Below the pieces are notes generated by a model that saw nothing but the letters and a program-made list of their open reading frames with translations, did not search any database and had not been told where the DNA came from. Source: Zopfochytrium polystomum (taxonomy: Eukaryota > Chytridiomycota > Chytridiomycetes > Chytridiales > Chytridiaceae). Taken from it: DNA of 64,000 nt. Within the stretch, counting starts at the first letter, position 1. Each line of letters begins with the position of its first letter. The stretch lies in assembly GCA_025765615.1 (NCBI GenBank), contig JAIVFJ010000020.1, forward strand, positions 62,001-126,000, in the 5' to 3' direction. The translations under genes and the position numbers were made by a program. Below, piece by piece: positions 33,158-42,753 of the stretch.

Positions 33158-34190
33158 TTAGGATGCACTCAACAAAATTAGTCCAAGGTCGACACCCAAT
33201 TTCTCGAACTGTCGAACCTTCGTGAACGCGAAGATCTCGGAATTGTCCATTATCAGGACGAGAAGCGTTCCCGGAAGAGTTTCGCTTATATGCCAATCCC
33301 ATACTTCGATGGAGTCATCCCCGAGCAAGGCAAGCCGCTTGTAGTTGAAAGACATGGCTCGAATCGTCTTGAGACCAGTGTTTATAAAAGAATGCCCAGA
33401 ATCAGACGTCTTTACGAGCACCTGTTGCCTAAAGCGAAACTAAACGAAGGTGGACGAACAGAGGCAGAGGTTTGCTGGGTCCGGATGGGCCAATAGAAAT
33501 TGTGCGTAGACCACGACGACACCAATTCGCCTGTTTCCAGAGTGCGCAGGAAAACAGAACTGTTACCGACAAGACATGTATAGCGATCGCCGTGCGCGAC
33601 GAGCGCCTCTACCTTCAAAATTCCACAGCAATTCCCCGTGCCCCGCCGCCACAGCAGAGCCACGTAGACGACAAAGCGGTCAGTCACGTGCACAGACTTG
33701 ACCGCGCCCTGGTGGGCGCTGAGGACCGCCTCGCAGCCTGCACCGTCGACGTTCCACAGCCGCACGATGCGGTCCGCGGAGGCGGTCGCGACGCAGCTGC
33801 CGTCGGGCGAAAAGGCGGCGCACAAGTCGGCGAGCGTGTGGCCGGACAGCGAGCGCACGCGCGGCCAATCGGGCGCCGAGGAAGTTGACGCCGCCTCCGG
33901 GGCGCGACGCGGTGAGGATCCAGTCGGGCGAGACGGCGACGACCGTCTGCGTCGCTGATCGTGTGCATCGTAACTGCGGGGCGGCCGTCCTTCCAGCGCT
34001 TCTCCAGCTTCACCCAGTGCTCGTACATCAGGCGCCAGTTGCGGTCGAAATGGCTGGCCGCGGCTGGCCGGCGGCTGAGGAAGATCGGGTGCCACAGCAC
34101 GGGGTATGCGGCGCGGACGAACCAGAAGCGCGATGTGCACGCGACGCGCGATTTTTCCAACACCTGCGCCCGCAGCCGCAAGAATTTTTT
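33158..34190 (-). CDS. F-box/WD40-like protein with frame breaks
   Basis: Minus-strand order: an F-box-C-terminus-like stretch (SRFWFVRAAYPVLWHPIFL, then NWRLMYEHWVKLEKRWKDGR, about 34130-33970), a first blade in another frame (TVVAVSPDWILTASRPGG, about 33950-33890), then a clear WD repeat in a third frame (LCAAFSPDGSCVATASADRI, then VRLWNVDG) and HQGAVKSVHVTDRFVV. A downstream exon, 33421-33158, carries IRAMSFNYKRLALLGDDSIE followed by VWDWH. The architecture fits an F-box/WD40 SCF adaptor, which would select ubiquitination substrates. The two frame changes in the GC-rich part have no splice sites and look like indels or decay. The F-box N-terminus was not found. Splicing between 33590 and 33421 is tentative. 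Confidence 0.5.
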
Positions 34191-34500
34191 TCTCCTTTCG
34201 TTTCTGTCCTCTTGTTTTCACTTCCATTTTTTTCGACGATGGTCGGGCGACGACGTGTCTTGCCGAGTGGCGAGATTACGATTGGCAATTGTATTCTTAA
34301 TCTTCTTAAATACAATTTTGCCTACATACACAGTTTGAAGCGACTTTGTGGCAGACTCATCAAAACGACGAGACAGGCCCAGGCCTGCACGAGGGGTCCT
34401 TCATTTAAATAGAACAAACGCTGCGGTCCCTTGGCGTCTCAGCCGCCGCGCAGTGCGCAAAGTGTTGACCGATCGGAGCTGCTCGGCGGACGGATCGTCG

Positions 34501-34513
34501 TAGGGTTAGGGTT
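34501..34513 (+). repeat. Telomere-like tract
   Basis: TAGGGTTAGGGTT, two TTAGGG-type units in a non-coding stretch beside the frame-broken F-box/WD40 gene. Confidence 0.6.
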
Positions 34514-34833
34514 GCGTGTACGCGACGCTCTCGTCGTTTGCCTTTTTGCCACGGCCCGCTCGCGTCGTTTGCCTGCACCTCCAACTTAACTTGGGCACGT
34601 CGTGCGGGTGCTCCGCCGTGCGCCCGCGCTGGTTGTTGCTTCTCACTGCCTGCAAGAAACAACAAAAACGTGTCTTCTTTTCTTTGGACTTTCACAAGCT
34701 ACTTATTCATTGAAATTGATGTGGTGAGGCCTGGAGTGATTGATACGAAAAAAAAGAACAAAACCCTTCCAAATAAAATAAAAAATAAATGAAGCCCGGC
34801 GAAAACGCTCGAAAAACCCTCCACAAAAAAAGA

Positions 34834-36270
34834 TCACGCGTCGACATCATACGCCCTCTCCCTCTCCCTCACAATCAGCTCCACAACCCTCTCAACCCTG
34901 CCCCCATACCTCCTCACCAACTCCCTGACCTCCTCCGTCGCCTCAAACCCCATCCCCACCAGCGCCGCCACCGCCTCGTTCTCGACCCGATCCGCCGGGT
35001 GCACCATCGTCACAAACCTCTCCGCGTGAGAACCGCCCCCGGCCCCGCGCAGCCCGCCGTGGACCCGCTCGACGTCGGCGAAACAGGTCGCGCAGAGGTC
35101 GTAGTCGCGGCAGTCGGCGCAGCGGTGGCGAGGGCCGGTGAAGGCGCGGGCGCCGCAGCCGTCGCAGGTGACGCGGTGCCAGCGGCGGTCGGAGAGGGCC
35201 GGGAGAGAGTCGGTAGTGGCGGTCGCGGTGGTGGGAGGGTGCGATGGGAAGGGATGGTGATGGCCGGCGGCGAAGGGGTGGTGGGCGCCGGCGCCGCGGA
35301 AGCCAAAGTCGCGGGAGCCGCAGCGGCCGGCAAAGCCCGGGTGGCCCCAGGCGCGGGGCCCGCCCCGCTGGTGGTGGTGGTGGCGGGCGCGGAACATTTC
35401 TTCAAAGGCCGGGGTGAAGGCTGTTTGTGCTTCTTCGGCGATCTGCGCAGTGTTTAGGAAATGGAAAACGGTGTGCGTGAGCCTTTCAAAGCACAAGAAA
35501 GAAAAAGACAAAACAAGGAGGATAAAAAAAAAAAAAAAATTGCTGACCTTCTCGAGGATGGGACCCATGTTGCTCTTTTCGTACTCTTCCTGCAGCGCCT
35601 TCAAGTGCGGCTCCAGGTTTTGAAACATTTTCTCGAACGGGTTCTCTGGCTCTCGCTCGGCGCTGGGTTCTGCTGCGGGCGGCGCTTCGGCGGACTTTCC
35701 CTTGTCTGCCGAGGATGAGTTGGATGAAGACGAAGGTGCCGACGAGGACGACGAGGACGACGAGGAAGTTGACGATGCAGAGGAGGCAGAGGTTGATGAG
35801 GCGGGCTGGGCAGAGGGTGCACTCGCGGCATCAGCAGCGGGCAAAACGACCGGCACCGACGGCGCTTCAGTAGTCTCTTCCGCGACGACCGCTGGCTGCT
35901 CAACGACGCTCGCAGACGGCGACGAACTGCTTCGGCTGGCAGTGCTTGCACGGTCTCCTCCGGTGCCGCCAACGACGACGTACTCGTCGCCGCCGTTCAG
36001 CGCACGGACGTCAAACCTGACGGAGCGGCCGCCGGCGGCGCCGCCAAACAGGGCGAGCAGCTCCGCGAGCTCCTCGTCCGAGTCGATTGCTATCTGGTCG
36101 CCGTCCGCGTCGACGTAGGTGACGGCTATGAGAGTGTCGGCGGGAATGGAGAAGGCCTTGCGAATGCGGGCTTCGAAGGCGGTCCAGGAGGTTGCTGCGG
36201 CTGCTGGGTCGGGGGCGGTGAGGATGGAGCGGAGGGTTCCGCGGTAGGAGACTTTGAGCGAGAGAGCCAT
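34834..36270 (-). CDS. PB1-ZZ-UBA protein, SQSTM1/p62- or NBR1-like autophagy receptor, 443 aa
   Basis: Two exons, 36270-35548 and 35442-34834, flank a 105-bp intron (donor GTCAGC, acceptor GCGCAG, phase 0). Residues 1-95 form a PB1 domain with the acidic OPCA-type core (VTYVDADGDQIAIDSDEELA). A Ser-rich disordered linker follows. Near residues 330-375 a ZZ zinc finger shows CDGCGARAF, RHRCADCRDYDLCATC and a His-rich end. The last 45 residues read as a UBA domain (VAALVGMGFEATEEVRELVR). This domain order is typical of ubiquitin-binding selective-autophagy receptors. A possible Atg8-binding LIR is DEYVVV just after PB1, which is unproven. A (GTGA)n tract lies in the presumed 5' UTR at 36367-36402. 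Confidence 0.9.
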   Translation of the reverse strand: MALSLKVSYRGTLRSILTAPDPAAAATSWTAFEARIRKAFSIPADTLIAVTYVDADGDQIAIDSDEELAELLALFGGAAGGRSVRFDVRALNGGDEYVVVGGTGGDRASTASRSSSSPSASVVEQPAVVAEETTEAPSVPVVLPAADAASAPSAQPASSTSASSASSTSSSSSSSSSAPSSSSNSSSADKGKSAEAPPAAEPSAEREPENPFEKMFQNLEPHLKALQEEYEKSNMGPILEKVSNFFFFFILLVLSFSFLCFERLTHTVFHFLNTAQIAEEAQTAFTPAFEEMFRARHHHHQRGGPRAWGHPGFAGRCGSRDFGFRGAGAHHPFAAGHHHPFPSHPPTTATATTDSLPALSDRRWHRVTCDGCGARAFTGPRHRCADCRDYDLCATCFADVERVHGGLRGAGGGSHAERFVTMVHPADRVENEAVAALVGMGFEATEEVRELVRRYGGRVERVVELIVRERERAYDVDA

Positions 36271-36808
36271 GGTTTGCAGTTGTAGTGCGAAAGTGTTTTT
36301 TTTTTTTTTTTTCTCTTTGTCAGGTGGGGATTGAGCGAGGCGAAGTTCTCGGTGGGAAGGTAAGTCGAGTGAGTGAGTGAGTGAGTGAGTGAGTGAGCGA
36401 GAAGTGGAGTGGGAGGAGAAACAGTTGACTTGGAGAGCAGCATTTATACCTGTGCCGTCCAACACTTTTCGAAATCCACGAACAAGAAAAGCTAGCAAAA
36501 CGAGAAAAAAGAACAACACCGCAAGTCTGAAAAAGCACAAGAAGCAGACAGACAGACAGATAGAGAGACAGACTGACTGACAGACAGACCAAGACGAACG
36601 CGCGTCCACCGCGCCCCACGGCGCGCGAGCGAGCGAGCGAGAGGGCCGCGCGGCCCCCTTTGCAGGCGAATGTTCGAGAGAGGGTTTTCATTCCGCCCGC
36701 CAGCCAGTCGAGCCCCATCATTGATTGGCGAAAAGACGGGGGGTTTGCTTCGCGACCACGTCACCGGCGGGGCGGCGCATCCCGACCACGACGATCTGCG
36801 ACAGAAGA

Positions 36809-37023
36809 TGTTGAGGGTCTGGTCTCTGTTTGGTTCTTGCTGTCGGAGACCGTTGAGAGGGAGAATGTGGAAGCAGCGACTGCTGAATCTTGCGCGACTT
36901 TGTGGGCTGTTGCTTTCGGTCCGATTTATTTAAGAAACGCAAAAAACGAGAGAAAAATGCGCGATGTCGCGCCCGTTCGAGTGGTAGACACTGCCAGGGC
37001 AAACGCCCTTCGAAGTTCTTTTG
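36809..37023. repeat. Dispersed 215-bp repeat, copy A
   Basis: About 88% identical by eye to 45591-45807, same orientation, and followed on its right by a CT microsatellite in both places. Copy B directly abuts the start codon of a minus-strand gene, so the unit may be a mobile or duplicated promoter; on the minus strand it has a TATA-like CTTAAATAAA. Confidence 0.8.
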
Positions 37024-37027
37024 TTTG

Positions 37028-37213
<186 letters not shown>

Positions 37214-37322
37214 GCACGCTCGCTTACTTTTTGAAACTTAAAACGCAAAAGACCACAAACACACACTCACATCTCACACACACACACACACACACTTGCT
37301 CTGTTTCTTTCTTTTTCTTTTT

Positions 37323-38313
37323 TCACGAGGCCTCCTTCTCCTCCGCTTTCCTCTCGAGGCGACGAATGAGCCTCGCGGGGTTTCCGGCGACGACGGTGTA
37401 TGGCTCGACGTTCTTTGTGACGACAGAGCCCGCGCCCACGACGGCGGCGTCGCCGATGGCGACCCCGGGGCAGATGGTGACGTTGCCGCCGACCCACACG
37501 TCGCGGCCGATGGACACGGGCTTGCCAAACTCGACGCCGGTCGCGCGCTCGACCGGGTCGAGCGGGTGGCAGGCCGTGTAGATTTGCACGTTGGGCCCAA
37601 AGAGCGTGCGATCGCCGATCGTGACGGGGCAAATGTCTGTGGTGTGCGTTGCGTGCGTGAGTGTGAGTGTGAGTGTGTGTGTGTGTGTGAGAGAGAGAGT
37701 GTGTGTGTGTTTTTGTGTGAGTGTGTGTGCGTGTGTGTGTGAGTGTGTGCGCGTGAGGAGTTTGACGTTGCGCAAAGAACCGTGTGGGGTGAGACAACGC
37801 GCAAGCCCAAAGGCCAACCAAAAACCTCCAACGTGCAAATAAAAAAACAAAACAAAACAAAAAAAAGCACAAAAAAATCACTGTTAACATAAAAAAAAAC
37901 ACAGCACTAACGAACCCACCGAGCACAACGCAGTTAAAGTTAAAGTACACGCCCTTGCCGAGGCGAATGTTCCTTCCGTAGTCGCAGTAGAACGGCGGCT
38001 CGATGTACGGCGGGGCTTCGGCGGCGTGCTCGCCGAGCAGGCGCGCCAGCACCTGGGTGCGGTCGGCCAGCGTCGACGGCGTGTCGGGCGCGATGCTGGC
38101 GTTGTAGACGCGCAGCAGGGTGCGGCAGCGCACAAACAGCGCGCGCAGGTCCGCGTCGAGCGGGTTGTAGCGCGCGCCCGACGACATTTTGTGGAACTCG
38201 GGCGGCAGCGGCAGTTGTTCTTGCTGTAGCAGGAGCTCCTGCTGCTGCAGGTCGGTGCCGCCGGCGGCGGCGGCATAGGAGTCGTTGGGCTGCTGCTGCT
38301 GCTGTTGCTGCAT
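37323..38313 (-). CDS. Maltose/galactoside O-acetyltransferase-type enzyme (Mac + left-handed beta-helix), 235 aa
   Basis: Two exons, 38313-37920 and 37636-37323, with a 283-bp phase-1 intron rich in CA/GT repeats. A poly-Gln N-terminus (about 40 aa, extra to the family) is followed by a Mac domain (MSSGARYNPLDADLRALFVR, then CRTLLRVYNAS). Next come hexapeptide-repeat turns of an LbH fold: YGRNIRLGKGVYFNFNCVVL, the catalytic-His region TACHPLDPVERATG, and VWVGGNVTICPGVAIGDAAV followed by VGAGSVVTKNV and AGNPARLI. The intron splits the fold exactly where the hexapeptide pattern continues in phase. Family role: acetyl-CoA-dependent O-acetylation of sugars in the cytosol; the acceptor is unknown. 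Full length relative to bacterial homologues apart from the poly-Gln leader. Confidence 0.92.
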
Positions 38314-38701
38314 ATCTGGCTGGAAGATGCACAAAACTTGAAAAATTGGTAAAAAACGAGAAGTTTTGTGTGAAAAAAGAAACAGATTGATTCCCGTTTT
38401 TATAATGAAAAAAATGACACTCAAAAAAACCGAGCAGCGCACAAAAAAGGAGACAGCACGTGCTGAAACAAAGACCGCATTTGCTCAAAAAGAAATTTAA
38501 GAACGACAGCACATACGACCAAAAGAAACAGAGGTATTAGTAAGAGGGTGTTTCAAGTGGCGATCCCAGTAAATTCTTTTTTTCAGGATCAAAAAATGAT
38601 TGGTTGAAAATCTTATCCTGGAAAATGTTTCCGGGATTTCTCAAATCCACCTCCCGCAGGTGGATTTTTCAAATCCCAGGAAAAGAAAGCAGGAAATCGC
38701 A

Positions 38702-39928
38702 ATGAATTTGCGAACAATCGCTGCCGTTGTTGCTGCTACTTCAGGCGCTGCACTACTCGGACTCAGCGCCACAGCCGCAGCCTTGGCCGATGGTCGATCA
38801 CATCGAGCACCTCGCACCAACAAGTGGTCCAGTCGATGTACGGCGTGGTTTGATGTTGAATCTGATGCTCGGTACGACAATGGCTGGTATTACGACCAAT
38901 TCCGCTGCAGCCGCGCCTCCTTTGACCAGATCGCAGCTGCAATCGAACAGAACTGGACACGTTGTCACCCATTGCCTGAATTAAATGCAGAGTTTGACAT
39001 CCGTCATCGAACGGCAGTAACGATGCACTATCTATGCCATTCTGGATCGCTAGTAGAGTCCGCAAGCGCCTTCGGGATGTGTAAAGCGTCGGCGTCTCGC
39101 TACCTGTGGGAGGTGATTGATGTAATCACCTCATCGTTCTCCCAGATTGCTCTACCCAAAACCCCAGAAGAGTGGCGCAAAACAAGGGATGGTTTCCAAG
39201 CGATCTGTGGGTTTCCAAATGCCTACCTTGCAATCGATGGTTCCTTGTTTGAGATTGAGCGGCCTCACGTAAGGTGCAACCAACTCCTTCTTTTTTATCA
39301 ACTTCTGATGGATGCCCTTCTCCAGGATTTTGAGGGTTGGTACTGCCGCAAGTCGTACCCTGCGTTCAACGTGCAGTTTGTCGTGGATCATCGCAAGCGC
39401 ATTCGGGACTACGACATCCGAGCAGGGTCTGCAAACGACAAGCAGATTTTCAACAACTCCATCTTCGGGCAGACAATCCATCAACTCCTCCCTCAAGGTG
39501 GGCACATCCTGGCTGATGCTGGTTATGCTCTGATGTACCATGTTATGACCCCATACTCGATTGAGGAGCACATGAGCCGTGATCACCGGCACTACAATTA
39601 TTTGCATTCAAAGACGAGAATCACCATTGAGGGGGCTATCGGTATTCTCAAAGGTCGTTTTCGGATTTTCCAGCGCCCACTGAACATGCACAGCCATGTC
39701 GTTGACAATGTACAATATTCCGCAACGCAAAATATGGCGAAGTTGATGGAGGCCTGCTTCCAACTGCATAATATCCTTATTGACCTCCGCGACGATTACC
39801 CTATCATCCCTTTTCAAGAGAATGTTGAAAGGGAGGAGGAAGAGGTTGCTGTTGAGCGAAACAACGTCGTTGTTGGGCGGGTGGCCATTCTGAAACGAGA
39901 TGCTATCAAAGATTATTTGGCCCAGTAA
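38702..39928 (+). CDS. Harbinger transposase (HARBI1-type DDE nuclease), 408 aa
   Basis: An intronless frame. I prefer the ATG at 38702 (MNLRTIAAVVAATSG) over an upstream start that reads through TIR-proximal sequence. The DDE triad is visible in the usual contexts: YLAIDGSLFEIERP (first Asp), GGHILADAGYAL (second Asp) and ITIEGAIGILKGRFRIF (Glu). The characteristic YDIRAGSANDKQIFNNS lies between, and NMAKLMEACFQLHNIL near the end. The N-terminus has a helical, HTH-like domain (TVTMHYLCHSG...GMCKASASRYLWEV). The family cuts and pastes the element with the help of a Myb/SANT partner encoded next to it. The tail is acidic and no defects are seen, so the element may be active. Confidence 0.93.
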   Translation: MNLRTIAAVVAATSGAALLGLSATAAALADGRSHRAPRTNKWSSRCTAWFDVESDARYDNGWYYDQFRCSRASFDQIAAAIEQNWTRCHPLPELNAEFDIRHRTAVTMHYLCHSGSLVESASAFGMCKASASRYLWEVIDVITSSFSQIALPKTPEEWRKTRDGFQAICGFPNAYLAIDGSLFEIERPHVRCNQLLLFYQLLMDALLQDFEGWYCRKSYPAFNVQFVVDHRKRIRDYDIRAGSANDKQIFNNSIFGQTIHQLLPQGGHILADAGYALMYHVMTPYSIEEHMSRDHRHYNYLHSKTRITIEGAIGILKGRFRIFQRPLNMHSHVVDNVQYSATQNMAKLMEACFQLHNILIDLRDDYPIIPFQENVEREEEEVAVERNNVVVGRVAILKRDAIKDYLAQ

Positions 39929-39934
39929 ACGCGT

Positions 39935-41021
39935 TTATTGTTTCATTTCTCGGACTGCCTGTAGGAACATCTGTCCGAGGCGATTCAAAGAATCGTCCTG
40001 CTTGTCTGCCATCCTCTTAAGCGCAGTTTCTTGCCTCACTGCCAACTGCTCAATTGCATTGCTGACGCTCAATGAGCCCCCGCCAGCATCAGCAGCGACT
40101 TTTATAGCTTCGCCAAGTTGGGTCATTCCCTTTTCAAAACCGGCACCAATGTCTGACAGAGCTGACGGGAGGTCGAGCTTTTCCGACTTTCCAGCTGGTG
40201 TGCGGCGCCCTCGGCCACCTGTCGATGTTGTCGACGACACAGCAGTAGACACCACTGTTGGCGATGGTGAGAGTGACAGGAACGGTGAGTTCGATGCTGT
40301 GCCAGGAGGGTCCGATGTTGTGCCAGGAGGGTCCGCTTCCCCGACTCGAAGGCGTTTGAGGTCGGGGTTGTCAGCAAGCATTTCATCATCTCCAACTGCG
40401 CTGTGTAAGTTATGGTCAGGGACATCACCATCTCCGTCTTCATTCTGAAGAAAAGGGTCATTTGTTCCCGTTGCAGTCGCAGCCATCTTCGCGGTCTTGG
40501 CTGAAACAAAGTTCTGGGCTGCTGTGGAGGATCCAAATGACTGGCCATTTAAGCCTTCTCGACTGCTGAAGAAGTTGACCATGAGCGGCCAGCACGCCGG
40601 CAATCGTGGCTTCTTGGCATTTCCGGTTGCCTGTTGGGCAGCAGCCAATGTGGTGTACTGCTTCTTCAGCGCCTTAAACTTTGCTTTGACCTAAAACACC
40701 AAGAGCAGTCAGATCTAGAATCAAGCTAGCACCAGTTGTAGGTACCTGCGTCACCGACAAGATCACTCCATTCTCTGCGTTCACATCCTTGACGACGTTG
40801 ATCCACGCCGCAGCAACGCCATTCTTGTCCTTGCAATTCAGGTATGTGTCCTTGTTTGTTTCGAGCCGACTCTTCAAAAGGGACTCAATCATGTTGTCGT
40901 TCCAGCTGGCATCGTCAAATCCACCTTCAGGAACCTCCTCCTTCTCCTTCTTTGGGCGTCCCCGCTTCTTCGGGCCTGGTGTCATGAGAACTGAAGAGGC
41001 GGTGCTGCTGGTGGCTGACAT
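39935..41021 (-). CDS. AT-hook/SANT-like DNA-binding partner of the Harbinger element, 343 aa
   Basis: Two exons, 41021-40746 and 40690-39935, with a 55-bp intron (GTACCT...TTTTAG, phase 0). Residues 14-26 form an AT-hook (PKKRGRPKKEK). Residues 35-120 form a Myb/SANT-like trihelix (WNDNMIESLLKSRLETNKDT, then KAKFKALKKQY across the intron). The rest is a low-complexity Pro/Ser/Thr region, then a helical C-terminus (GLGQMFLQAVREMKQ type) that could oligomerise. It is convergent with the transposase with 6 bp between the stop codons. In PIF/Harbinger elements such a protein carries the transposase to the ends and into the nucleus; that role here is by family inference. Confidence 0.85.
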
Positions 41022-41135
41022 GTCTGTTTTGCGGGTTTAAAATGTATTTCGGCTTTCCCACTTTGAACAGGATATTCTTTATCCCAGGAAATTCGTTGGC
41101 AGGAGTTTCCCGGGATTTCCACTTGAAACAGCCTC

Positions 41136-41370
41136 TAAGTGAAAAAGGAAATGTTTTTGTGCAGCGGCGTGGTCGCCTTGTGCGTCTGTCTTGTCCTCCG
41201 CTTGTCGGTCTTGTGTGCGATTTGTTAGCGTTTTCCTTTCTTTCTTTCTTCCACAAAAAGAGAGAAGGATTTTTTGTCAGGTTTTCTTCTTTTGTGTCCT
41301 TCCGTTTGGGTCCGATTGTTTTTGTTTTTTTTAAATTTGTGTGTGTGTGCTCAGTTTCTGTCTCTCTATG

Positions 41371-41434
<64 letters not shown>

Positions 41435-41796
41435 TCTCATGTTTGTTGTAGTGCTTCGCCCACTTCTATATATTGGGTGTCGCCCTCGCGCGGTAGAGGT
41501 GCCGTTGTGGTGAGAACGTCAGCCTATGCCAAGGCGAGAGTTATCATCATACTACTCCCATATGTCAATATATTTTCAGGCAGGTGGGCATGAAGCTTTG
41601 GTGAGTTCTCCCGGGATTGGGAGACATTTTTTGTTTGTTGCCTGTGCACCACGCTGAGAGAAACTGAAGCCCACACACACCATACGCGTGGATGAGAGAG
41701 CGGAAGTCCAGACAAGAAACAATTCAAGAGAGAAGAGGGAGGGGTATGACACGGCACAGGTCAACCTAAAGCCTCCTTCACATACCAGGCCCGTTC

Positions 41797-41850
<54 letters not shown>

Positions 41851-42753
41851 CACACAACACACTACACACACCCCAAAGAACTCAACTCCTCCTCCTCCGC
41901 CCTTGCTTCATATCCGAGCCGCTTGGGGCGGGTCAGAGTAAGATGCCACGCAGACTGAAGAGAAGGCAGGGATGGTTTTTTTTTTTTTGAACTCACATTG
42001 GTGGCGGTGGCTTTGTGCTCTTGTTCTTGTCGTTACCAGCAAAGCATGGGTTCACGCTGGATAACAAGACCAGGAGGAGGATTGCTCCGAAGTGAGAATG
42101 GAAGAAGCATACCGCGAGTTGCGTTTGAGAACTGCGCCAGAAGTCGGTGGCGGGCCGGGGAAGGAGCTGAGAGTGGTGAGAGAAGGGTGTAGGATGGTGG
42201 TTTGGGATTGGGAGGAACGGACTCGTTAAGCTTTTACAGCAGAGCTGGCGTGGCGTGAGGCTGAGGGGGGAGGACCACAGCCTGGATCGCAGTGGGTTTT
42301 CACCGGAGCCACAAAACATGGCGAGCCTGTTGGAACAAAAAGACAATTCGCATGGTCTTTTTGGACAAACTCGATGCATCTGGTGCGGTTGCCTCCCGAT
42401 GGCACCAGCTGGCCAGGTAGCGGTTACGCGTCCCAAATTCGTTTCGGACGACAAAGTCCTTCGAGGAAAGCGAGAAAAAAAAAAAAAAAAAAAAAAAAAA
42501 ATGGAGACCACTGCCCTTTGTGGAGAGCGCGACTGCCCTTGACTTTTGGAAAAACCGTGGGGCGCCCCTTTGGTCGTGCTTATTAGTATTTGTTTGTTAT
42601 TACCACATCATCGGACGTCGGAAATCGACTTGTCCGCAACATTGAACAACAAATACGCCCATATAAAAGGGCCGGGTGTGTGGACCCGCCGATCCAGACA
42701 CATTCGCTTGCGGAATCGAACCACCTTCTCCCCCCCCCCCCCCCAAAGAAAAA
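41136..42753. other. Intergenic with (CT)n and (CA)n microsatellites
   Basis: A (CT)n tract at about 41373-41428 and a (CA)n tract at about 41800-41856. A hydrophobic signal-like stretch (FGAILLLVLLSSVNPCFAGN) reads on the minus strand near 42100-42040 and ends at a GTGAGT donor, but no start or second exon could be found. A TATA-like CATATAAAA near 42660 precedes the oxidoreductase gene. Confidence 0.5.

Larger units (their letters stand above)
38544..41135 (+). mobile_element. Complete PIF/Harbinger DNA transposon, 2592 bp
   Basis: Both ends carry matching terminal inverted repeats: GAGGGTGTTTCAAGTGG on the left and, read inverted, GAGGCTGTTTCAAGTGG on the right. Similarity continues for about 30 bp. 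The element is flanked by TAA on both sides (38541-38543 and 41136-41138), the 3-bp TWA target duplication expected for PIF/Harbinger. It encodes two convergent genes, a transposase (+) and a DNA-binding partner (-), both open. It sits between the acetyltransferase and oxidoreductase genes and appears not to disrupt a gene. Confidence 0.93.
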
